NCBI GenBank assembly: GCA_032251455.1
Contig: JAVVEG010000030.1
Coordinates: forward strand, 1-21,973
Source: JAVVEG01 sp032251455
Lineage (GTDB): Bacteria > Pseudomonadota > Gammaproteobacteria > Pseudomonadales > Pseudohongiellaceae
Direction of reading: 5' to 3'
Length of the DNA: 21,973 bases
Below the pieces are notes generated by a model. It was not told the origin of the DNA and ran no database searches. It saw only the letters and a program-made list of their open reading frames with translations. Numbering within the stretch: the stretch's first letter is position 1; the number at the start of each line of letters is the position of its first letter. Shown here one piece after another: positions 1 through 5,958 of the stretch. A program made the translations under genes and the position numbers.

Positions 1-148
1 AGTTGTTCAGAATGTACAGCATTATGCCCGACTTCAATTGTGCGAGCCAGCGTGCCATAGCGATTCTGATAATGCTCGACATCTGGATGGATCAAGTCTA
101 CCCTCTCTTCTCGAAGAAGGCTTTTCGGCCAGTTCGATGAATGAATGG
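1..148. other. Left-edge sequence without a secure gene
   Basis: No ORF with a convincing ATG start is visible. On the minus strand one frame is open from about position 158 to the window edge. It could start at a TTG at 95, five bases after an AGAGGG, which would give a 31-residue fragment running off the left end. A plus-strand frame (2-166) is open as well, so an open frame alone proves nothing here. I recognise no family in any frame. The stretch may be the 5' end of a divergent gene or a decayed remnant; I assign no function. Confidence 0.25.
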
Positions 149-177
149 TTGACTTTCAAAGTGTAATTTCTTTTAAA
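149..177 (+). promoter_or_regulatory. Candidate sigma-70 promoter of the mddA-like gene
   Basis: A -35 hexamer TTGACT (149-154, 5 of 6 consensus positions) is followed after 17 bp by TTTAAA (172-177, 4 of 6). This would start transcription near 184, leaving a leader of about 29 nt before the ATG at 213. The -10 lies inside the palindrome at 162-182. The prediction is by eye only. Confidence 0.5.
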
Positions 178-182
178 TTACA
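162..182. promoter_or_regulatory. Palindromic operator candidate over the -10
   Basis: TGTAATTT (162-169) and AAATTACA (175-182) form a perfect 8-bp inverted repeat with a 5-bp spacer. The repeat covers the predicted -10 of the promoter at 149-177. Its size, symmetry and position are typical of a binding site for a dimeric repressor such as TetR, GntR or MarR types. No regulator gene is visible in the window, so the cognate protein is unknown. Confidence 0.5.
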
Positions 183-199
183 GGTCGGTAAAAAATAGA

Positions 200-211
200 G
201 AGGAAAACCTC
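200..211 (+). promoter_or_regulatory. Shine-Dalgarno held in a small hairpin
   Basis: GAGG (200-203), AAAA (204-207) and CCTC (208-211) form a 4-bp stem with a tetraloop. The GAGG is the ribosome binding site of the gene starting at 213. A near-identical arrangement precedes the gene starting at 21895 on the minus strand. The stem is short, so any effect on translation is speculative. Confidence 0.35.
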
Positions 212-212
212 C

Positions 213-941
213 ATGAGCCGCCATTTTATCCTGTTGTACGGAGTAATCAGCTACATTTTATTTCTGCTTGTCTTTCTTTATGCTATCGGTTTTATAGGGA
301 ATTTTGTCGTTCCGGTAAGCATAGACTCTCCTCCCAGAACTCCCGTGAATGTCTCAATCGTCGTGAATCTATGCCTGCTTGGCCTATTCGCCTTGCAGCA
401 TAGCATCATGGCGCGCCCGGCGTTTAAACGGTGGTGGACGAAATTCATCCCGCAAGCGGCAGAGCGCAGCACTTATGTTCTGTTCAGCAACCTGGCGTTG
501 ATTCTGTTGTTTGTTTTCTGGCAGCCGCTGGGAGGCGTTATATGGGAGGTGAGCAATCCTCTGGGGCGATATGTTCTCTATGGCTTGTTCGCTTTCGGCT
601 GGTTGTTGGTGCTGGTCTCCACCTTGCTGATAAATCACTTCGACCTGTTCGGATTGCGTCAGGTCTGGTTGTACTACAGGGGGGTGGACTACACACCGCT
701 ACCCTTTGGAACGCCATTTTTATACAAGGCCATCCGCCATCCCTTATACGTTGGGTGGTTCTTTGCATTCTGGGCAACTCCCACGATGTCAGCGGCTCAC
801 CTGCTGTTCGCGATCATGAGTACGGTTTACATACTTATCGCGGTACGGCTTGAGGAAAAGGATCTGGTCGAATTCCTTCCTGAATATACTGATTACCGGA
901 GCAGGGTTCCCATGTTTCTTCCGAGGCTGTTTGGCAAATAA
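213..941 (+). CDS. mddA: Methanethiol S-methyltransferase-like membrane protein (MddA/NnrU/ICMT superfamily)
   Basis: This 242-residue integral membrane protein has about five hydrophobic segments, near residues 5-29, 48-66, 87-106, 124-147 and 184-210. The C-terminal signature of the isoprenylcysteine methyltransferase-like superfamily is clear: RHPLYVG at 175-181 and a Glu-Glu pair at 214-215, the region that binds S-adenosylmethionine in this superfamily. The overall pattern, including IDSPP near residue 38, FALQHS, MARPAFKRWW and NHFDLFGLRQVW, matches proteins annotated as MddA. MddA methylates methanethiol to dimethyl sulfide in the inner membrane. The start is supported by GAGG eight to ten bases upstream. 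The gene stands alone, with its own promoter and a palindromic operator candidate. The main alternative is an uncharacterised NnrU/ICMT-like methyltransferase with another thiol or lipid substrate. I am sure of the superfamily and fairly sure of the MddA assignment. Confidence 0.75.
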   Translation: MSRHFILLYGVISYILFLLVFLYAIGFIGNFVVPVSIDSPPRTPVNVSIVVNLCLLGLFALQHSIMARPAFKRWWTKFIPQAAERSTYVLFSNLALILLFVFWQPLGGVIWEVSNPLGRYVLYGLFAFGWLLVLVSTLLINHFDLFGLRQVWLYYRGVDYTPLPFGTPFLYKAIRHPLYVGWFFAFWATPTMSAAHLLFAIMSTVYILIAVRLEEKDLVEFLPEYTDYRSRVPMFLPRLFGK

Positions 942-1118
942 AATGTATTGCCTGTTGTGGGAGGAGTTATTGCGGGATGGTAACCAGACGGTCAGGGCAG
1001 CGTGTGAGGTCGGTAGTAGTATGGAACTTACGCTTCATCCTGTGATCGGGTGTGATCCTCAGTTATACTCAGGCGCTCACCCCGTAATTCACGCCGTATT
1101 ATCGCGAGAGGCTTCCCG

Positions 1119-1829
1119 ATGGCAACAGTCCTCATCACCGGATGCAACAGAGGCATTGGCCTGGAACTTGTCCGACAGTCATTACAGCGTGGTGGCCGCG
1201 ATGGCCGTGGCGACAAAGTCATCGCTGCCTGCCGCGATCCGGACAGTGCCGAGGCACTGACTGCCCTTCAGGCTGATTTCAGCACCCTGGACATCATGGC
1301 GCTTGATGTCGGTGTTGGTGAGTCTATCGCGGAATTTTCCCGCGCACTTGAGGGCAAGCCGATTGATGTGTTCATCAATAATGCCGGTATCTATGGGCAA
1401 CGTGATGCCCACTTGGGCGATGTGGATGCTGATGCCTGGCATCGGGCGTTCCAGATCAACACCATCGGTCCCCTGATGCTCACCCAGCGACTGATGCCCA
1501 ACCTGCGCAAGGGCAGGGGCAGGCGATTGTTCTACATGAGCTCCCAGATGGGTTCTATTGCGGATAACAACAGTGGTGGCAGTTATGTCTACCGCAGCAC
1601 CAAAACGGCATTGAACCAGGTGGTAAAAAGCCTGGCCATGGATCTGGCAGGTGAAGGATTTGTGGTGGTGGCCCTGCATCCGGGCTGGGTGATTACCGAT
1701 ATGGGAGGCCCCAATGCACTGATCACTACCCGCACTAGTGTGGAGGGTATGCTGTCGGTCATTGCCTCTGCCGGCCCTGAACAGAACGGTCAGTTCCTGA
1801 ACTATGACGGCAAGGTGATTCCGTATTGA
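1119..1829 (+). CDS. Short-chain dehydrogenase/reductase (SDR)
   Basis: This 236-residue cytoplasmic oxidoreductase is of the classical SDR type. The N-terminal cofactor motif TGCNRGIG is at residues 7-14 and NNAG at 87-90. The catalytic Tyr158-x3-Lys162 pair (YRSTK) is preceded by a Ser-Ser at 141-142, so the active site looks complete. The usual PGW motif follows the active site (HPGWVITDMGG). The start at 1119 is supported by GAGAGG about nine bases upstream and by the Rossmann fold beginning at residue 3. A TATACT hexamer at 1064-1069 could be a -10, but no matching -35 is visible. The gene is monocistronic and convergent with the peptidase on its right. The substrate cannot be read from sequence; close families reduce small carbonyl compounds with NAD(P)H. 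Confidence 0.88.
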   Translation: MATVLITGCNRGIGLELVRQSLQRGGRDGRGDKVIAACRDPDSAEALTALQADFSTLDIMALDVGVGESIAEFSRALEGKPIDVFINNAGIYGQRDAHLGDVDADAWHRAFQINTIGPLMLTQRLMPNLRKGRGRRLFYMSSQMGSIADNNSGGSYVYRSTKTALNQVVKSLAMDLAGEGFVVVALHPGWVITDMGGPNALITTRTSVEGMLSVIASAGPEQNGQFLNYDGKVIPY

Positions 1830-1889
1830 CGCGAACACGCCGGGTACAGAACATCACGCTGTCTGCCCAGGCCTATATGACCAACCCTG

Positions 1890-3470
1890 TCAAGGGTCGA
1901 TCAACGATACAGACGCCAGGTCAACCTCTTTTATGAAAAAAGCCATGAACCTGGCCATGCGCTCCAGGCCGGGAGTCGAAATGACCTCCAGTACCTCGCC
2001 ACTGGTGTGGTAAAGTGGCGGCGCCTGCATAGTGGTGACAATGGGAACCCCAGCCGAACGATATCCCCCGCCTTCACCGCTGGCCATCGTTGAGGGCCCG
2101 GAGACAAAATTGGTGCCGTAGCGTTGTACGCCCGCGTCAAAAAGACTGTTCAGCAGTGGCGAGCTGTTGCTTATGCCCGCCACGATGGGTGCCTCGCCAG
2201 AGTCCGCGACGAACTCTCTGTACCCATCCGGCAACAGGCTTCGGGCGGGTGAAAAATTTCTTTGTGCCACATGTTCCAGATTGAAGATCAATACACTGTT
2301 AGCGAAAATTTCCGGGTTCATGCGCACCGCATTGCGGGGGCCGTTGAGTCCGGTGGTGTGATGCCCGGCACTGGCAATCAACACCAGATTCCGCTTCAGG
2401 GAAATCTCTGGCCGCGCAAAATGACGGGCCATCGCCATCAGCACGGCCAGTCCGTCACCATTGTCGCCAGCCCCGTCATACCAGGCATCCGTGTGCGCAT
2501 TGATCACAATCGTTTCAGTGCCAGTGCCAGGGATGACGGCTATCGCATTTTCGCCCTGCAGCTGCGAGTGCTCGCGGGTTTGCAGCGAGAGCCGGGCCTG
2601 TATCTGGCCCAGATGTCCGCGTTGTGCGGCGGCATCGAGCACTTTGCCGAGAAAAACCCCATCGCGTCCGCCGATATTGAAACAGGGGCCGTCGCAGTTG
2701 GCCAGATCACGCGCCATTTCGTTGCCGGGCTGGGTAATGAGGTTGAGCACGGCCACGGCGCCATTGGCCATCAGGCTCTGCGCTGTTGATACGGCATGCT
2801 CGCGCTCAAAGACCAGATGGGCCTGGGGTATGATCTGTTGCACGGCGATCTTGCCGGCCACATCGATATGATAGAGTTCGGCCGGGCTGCCGGTGCCGAC
2901 ATAGACCAGCGGTGCTTCGAGCATGCCGCCGGGAATCTCTGAAGGTGGCAGTGCCACGGCGGTGCTTAGGACCACATCTTCACTGTCTGGGCCAGCCAGT
3001 GTGGAAGCAAGCAGCCTGACCTCCCAGCGCTCGGGAAGCCACAATACCGCCTGTTCGTCCTGCGCAAACCGCTGTACCTGTACCTCCTCGATGCCTGCCG
3101 CCCGGAACTGCTCTGCTGCCCAGGCTGTGGTTGCTGCCGCTGAAGGGAAGCCACTGACCCGGCCCCATAACTGCGAGCCACCCAGTTCCTGCTGTATCCG
3201 GCTGTCACGGGAAAAGGCAACGATCTGGCGCAGGTCTTCCTGCAAGCGACTGCCGTTCAGCTCGCTATAGTGTTCTTCCCCGGCAGGGACTACGGCGGGT
3301 GCCGGGCCGCGGGAGCCTATGATGGCGGGCACGGTATGCGCCTCGAAAGCCGGTGGCAGCGGCAGACCATACCAGGCGGTCTCCTGTTGTGCCATGGCCG
3401 GCATGGGCAGGGCATAAACCAGCAGGAAAAGGTGGCACAGCAGAAGAATGTTTGGGTTCATTGTTTTCAT
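1890..3470 (-). CDS. Secreted M28-family peptidase-like protein with altered metal site
   Basis: This 526-residue protein starts with a type I signal peptide (cleavage likely after AMA near residue 27), so it is periplasmic or secreted. A protease-associated-like region in the middle (about 190-300) precedes an M28 zinc aminopeptidase-like domain. Expected M28 ligands present are His326 in HTD, Asp336 in GAGDNGDG and a C-terminal His488 in YHTSGE. The usual Glu-Glu pair, which supplies the general base and a zinc ligand, is replaced by His370-His371 in the segment SAGHHTTGLNG. The following Asp position reads NLEHV. Activity may therefore be lost or changed. The ATG at 3470 has AGGA six bases upstream. 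The gene is divergent from the rhodanese gene across 86 bp and convergent with the SDR. I am sure of the fold family, not of peptidase activity. Confidence 0.8.
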   Translation of the reverse strand: MKTMNPNILLLCHLFLLVYALPMPAMAQQETAWYGLPLPPAFEAHTVPAIIGSRGPAPAVVPAGEEHYSELNGSRLQEDLRQIVAFSRDSRIQQELGGSQLWGRVSGFPSAAATTAWAAEQFRAAGIEEVQVQRFAQDEQAVLWLPERWEVRLLASTLAGPDSEDVVLSTAVALPPSEIPGGMLEAPLVYVGTGSPAELYHIDVAGKIAVQQIIPQAHLVFEREHAVSTAQSLMANGAVAVLNLITQPGNEMARDLANCDGPCFNIGGRDGVFLGKVLDAAAQRGHLGQIQARLSLQTREHSQLQGENAIAVIPGTGTETIVINAHTDAWYDGAGDNGDGLAVLMAMARHFARPEISLKRNLVLIASAGHHTTGLNGPRNAVRMNPEIFANSVLIFNLEHVAQRNFSPARSLLPDGYREFVADSGEAPIVAGISNSSPLLNSLFDAGVQRYGTNFVSGPSTMASGEGGGYRSAGVPIVTTMQAPPLYHTSGEVLEVISTPGLERMARFMAFFIKEVDLASVSLIDP

Positions 3471-3556
3471 GGGACATCCTTGCAGTTTTTCAGTGGCGGA
3501 CGCGAAACACTGTTGTTATGCTCGGCAGTAAATGATTCATACAGGAGCGCAGTAAA

Positions 3557-4540
3557 ATGAAGCAGAGCAGAAAGATAGTACCCCGATTGAGACTGCTGCT
3601 GGTAGTACTGCTGGCCCAGTTTTCGCTGTTGGCAATCGCTGCCCCGCAAGGCTGGTCACCTCTGCTGGAGCCTGCCGGATTGGCCAGTATGCTTGCCAGC
3701 AGTTCGGAGTCGGCAGCAACAGTCAGGATTGTGCAGGTCACCGGGAATTATCAGGAAGGACACATTCCAGGAGCGGTATTTTCTGCCTACGGGCAGTGGC
3801 GTGGCCCACAGGAAAACCCTGGGGCACTGCCGGAGATTTCGCACCTGGTCGACCTGGTCCAGGAACTGGGCATTACGGCGCAAACCCCTGTGGTAGTGGT
3901 ACATCAGGGCAGCAGTGCCGCCGATATGGGCGCAGCCACGCGTGTGTACTGGACCTTGAAGTCGCTGGGTGTAGTGGACCTGGCTGTCCTCAATGGTGGC
4001 TTCAATGCCTGGCGGGAGGCGGGGCTGCCAGTCAGCACCGCTGCGGAGACCGTGGCAGCGAGCAGTTTTGTGCCGCGCTGGCAGGATACCTGGCAGATCA
4101 GCACCGCAGAGATTGAAACCCTGGTCAGCACGGGTGAGCCGCATCAGGCCAGACTGATCGATGCGCGCACCGAAGGATTTTTCCGGGGCGAGCAAAGTGT
4201 GGTGGCCCGTGCCGGCACCATCAAGGGGGCCGGCAATGTGAGCTATGAATCCTGGTTCGAGGGCAACCGCATGCGATCAACGCCACTGCTGGCTTCAACC
4301 CTGATCAATCAGGAACTGCCGACAGCGCCGCTGACGGTATCATTCTGCAATACCGGGCATCTGGCCTCAATCAACTGGTTTGTCATGAGTGAGCTGACTG
4401 GTGTTGAAAATACCCGTCTGTATGCGGAAAGCATGGGCGAGTGGAGCCAGGCCAACCGTCCCATGGATAACCAGCCCAGTCGTATGAGTATCTACTGGGA
4501 CAAGACCATGACCTGGCTGGATAGTCTGTTCGAGTCCTGA
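3557..4540 (+). CDS. Periplasmic sulfurtransferase with two rhodanese domains
   Basis: This 327-residue protein has an N-terminal signal peptide (hydrophobic core about 12-28, likely cleavage after AIA), so the enzyme should work in the periplasm. Two rhodanese domains follow, at about 45-155 and 180-305. The first lacks a cysteine in its active loop (HQGSSAADMG), as in classical two-domain rhodaneses where it is structural. The second carries Cys264 in the loop FCNTGHLAS, the predicted persulfide-forming residue. Such enzymes move sulfane sulfur from thiosulfate or polysulfide to a thiol acceptor. AGGAG lies nine bases before the ATG. The next gene starts two bases after the stop codon, so the two are very probably co-transcribed and translationally coupled. 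The partner is a YeeE/YedE transporter, which supports a role in thiosulfate or sulfane-sulfur handling. Confidence 0.88.
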   Translation: MKQSRKIVPRLRLLLVVLLAQFSLLAIAAPQGWSPLLEPAGLASMLASSSESAATVRIVQVTGNYQEGHIPGAVFSAYGQWRGPQENPGALPEISHLVDLVQELGITAQTPVVVVHQGSSAADMGAATRVYWTLKSLGVVDLAVLNGGFNAWREAGLPVSTAAETVAASSFVPRWQDTWQISTAEIETLVSTGEPHQARLIDARTEGFFRGEQSVVARAGTIKGAGNVSYESWFEGNRMRSTPLLASTLINQELPTAPLTVSFCNTGHLASINWFVMSELTGVENTRLYAESMGEWSQANRPMDNQPSRMSIYWDKTMTWLDSLFES

Positions 4541-4542
4541 CC

Positions 4543-5634
4543 GTGCAACGTCCTTCTCTTGCCGTGTTCGCCTTGCTTCTGGTGGCAGGTACATTCGCTG
4601 CCGCCGGACCCAGGGCCGCGTTGCTGATGCTGGTCGGTCTTGGCCTGGGACTGGTGCTGGAAGGGCTGCGTTTCGGTTTTGCCGGGCCCTGGCGTCAGAT
4701 CATTACCGAGCGCGATGGCCGTGGGCTGGTAGCACAGTTCATTGCCATCGGACTGGTTGCCCTGGTCGCCTTTCCTTTGCTGTCTGCCTTCCCGGAAGAA
4801 CTGCAGGGAGCACATGCCCCGATAGGCCTGGCCATGATTGCCGCGGCGTTTGTTTTTGGCACGGCCATGCAACTGGTCATGGCTTGTGGTTCCGGCACAC
4901 TGGTCAATGCCGGCAGTGGCAATCTGCTGGCTCTGGCCGCCTTGCCTGGTTTCATCCTGGGCAGTTTTCTGGGCAGTCTGCATCAGGTCTGGTGGACCGG
5001 GCTGGGCACGCTGCCGGTGTATACGCTGCAGGGAATTTTTGGCAGCAACGCAGGGCTGTTGGTGACCCTGACTGGCCTGACTTTGCTGATACTGGCTACG
5101 GTCTGGCGGGCGGCCCCCGGCAAACGGCTGCCGTCTTCGCGATTGTGGCTGGCGGCGGGTCTGCTGGCCGCGCTGGCTGTGCTGAATCTGGTCATTGCCG
5201 GGCAGTCCTGGGGGGTTGTCTACGGTTTGGGGCTCTGGGGAGCCAAGTTTGCCGATCTGGCTGGGTGGCAGCTTGCCGGCAATGTCTTCTGGGCGGCACC
5301 TGCCAATGCCGAGCGCCTGCAGCAAAGTCTGCTGACGGATGTGACCTCGGTGACCAATATCGGTATGATCTGCGGTGCCTTTCTGGTCATGCGCTGGCGC
5401 CGGGTTGCTGCGGATCAGGTGCCGGCACTGACCCCGAACTCATGGCTGGTGGTGATACTGGCGGGTCTGGTGCTTGGCTACAGCTCACGTATCGCTTTCG
5501 GCTGCAATGTCGGTGCGTTTTTCAGTGGGGTCTCTACCGGCAGCCTGCATGGCTGGGCCTGGTTCCTGGCAGCCTTTGCCGGCTCTATGCTCGGGTTGAG
5601 ACTCAAACCCCATATGCTGCGGGTGGCGGGTTAA
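4543..5634 (+). CDS. YeeE/YedE family (TsuA-like) sulfur-compound transporter
   Basis: This 363-residue polytopic membrane protein has roughly nine hydrophobic helices and the two signatures of YeeE/YedE proteins: ACGSGTLVNAGSGN around Cys115 and GCNVGAFFSGVSTGSLHGW around Cys321. A third cysteine, Cys277 (MICGAF), lies between them. In the characterised thiosulfate importer TsuA, three cysteines along the path relay thiosulfate; the spacing here is similar, so the same mechanism is a reasonable inference. Translation starts at a GTG two bases after the rhodanese stop, with no in-frame ATG nearby, which suggests reinitiation by terminating ribosomes. The direct coupling to a periplasmic rhodanese fits uptake of thiosulfate or a related sulfane-sulfur species. 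The transported compound is not proven; selenium compounds are a known alternative for some relatives. Confidence 0.85.
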   Translation: MQRPSLAVFALLLVAGTFAAAGPRAALLMLVGLGLGLVLEGLRFGFAGPWRQIITERDGRGLVAQFIAIGLVALVAFPLLSAFPEELQGAHAPIGLAMIAAAFVFGTAMQLVMACGSGTLVNAGSGNLLALAALPGFILGSFLGSLHQVWWTGLGTLPVYTLQGIFGSNAGLLVTLTGLTLLILATVWRAAPGKRLPSSRLWLAAGLLAALAVLNLVIAGQSWGVVYGLGLWGAKFADLAGWQLAGNVFWAAPANAERLQQSLLTDVTSVTNIGMICGAFLVMRWRRVAADQVPALTPNSWLVVILAGLVLGYSSRIAFGCNVGAFFSGVSTGSLHGWAWFLAAFAGSMLGLRLKPHMLRVAG

Positions 5635-5649
5635 CAGCAAGAGGTTCAC

Positions 5650-5850
5650 ATGAGCAAGAACGGAGCAAATCACAACACGGGTCTTCCGGCCCGCCCCCTG
5701 ACAGGGTTCCTCAGCCTGTGCCTGCTGGCGTTGATCATGCTGGTTGATGCCGCGCAATCCCTGCCGATAGATCCTTATCTGGCGCCTGCGCCGCTTGCGC
5801 TTGGCTCCGGGGTGGCTCCGCAAAGTGCCCATTGCACCAATCTGCCGTGA
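5650..5850 (+). CDS. Small membrane or secreted peptide downstream of the transporter
   Basis: This is a 66-residue ORF. AAGAGG lies five bases before its ATG, and it begins 15 nt after the transporter stop, so it is probably the third gene of the sulfur cassette. One hydrophobic segment (about 17-36) could be a signal peptide or membrane anchor. The short mature part is rich in Pro, Ala and Leu, reads APAPLALGSG and ends in AHCTNLP with a single cysteine six residues from the C-terminus. I know no characterised function for this peptide. The lone cysteine beside two sulfur-handling proteins suggests a sulfur carrier or a redox partner, but that is inference. It is too short to exclude a chance ORF by itself. 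Confidence 0.5.
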   Translation: MSKNGANHNTGLPARPLTGFLSLCLLALIMLVDAAQSLPIDPYLAPAPLALGSGVAPQSAHCTNLP

Positions 5851-5884
5851 CAAACCTGAAAACCGCCGCATAAAAACACAGTGG

Positions 5885-5913
5885 TTGCGTTTGCCTGGGC
5901 TGGTGTTTATTCT
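5885..5913 (+). promoter_or_regulatory. Weak promoter candidate for the PQQ dehydrogenase
   Basis: TTGCGT (5885-5890) and TATTCT (5908-5913) are separated by 17 bp and match the sigma-70 consensus at 3 and 4 positions. They would place the start near 5920 and leave a leader of about 40 nt before the ATG at 5959. The gene could instead be read through from the sulfur cassette, since no strong hairpin separates them. Confidence 0.25.
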
Positions 5914-5943
5914 CATGGCCTGATACAGCAGGCAGAATCCCCC

Positions 5944-5949
5944 AGGAGG
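5944..5949 (+). promoter_or_regulatory. Strong ribosome binding site that fixes the PQQ dehydrogenase start
   Basis: A full AGGAGG lies nine bases before the ATG at 5959. This selects that ATG over the in-frame GTG at 5881, which would add 26 residues and has no comparable site. Confidence 0.8.
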
Positions 5950-5958
5950 CATTCCAGA

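Noticed and set aside
1182..1838. 218-codon minus-strand frame opposite the SDR gene
   Set aside because: The SDR has complete motifs in the plus frame; the antisense frame has low-complexity His/Gln-rich translation.
1884..1897. ACCCT-GTCA-AGGGT hairpin between the SDR and M28 genes
   Set aside because: It is a 5-bp stem without a U-tract; too weak to call a terminator.
4492..5325. Long minus-strand open frame (277 codons) opposite the YeeE/YedE gene
   Set aside because: It is antisense to a well-supported membrane protein, is Gln/Arg-rich with no recognisable motif, and arises from the base composition of the real gene.
4884..5747. 287-codon plus-strand frame overlapping the YeeE/YedE gene
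   Set aside because: It lies in an alternative frame over conserved YeeE/YedE sequence, and the translation shows no domain.
5881..5958. Upstream GTG start for the PQQ dehydrogenase
   Set aside because: The ATG at 5959 has a full AGGAGG nine bases upstream and places the lipoprotein signal closer to the N-terminus; the extension has no family-like sequence.
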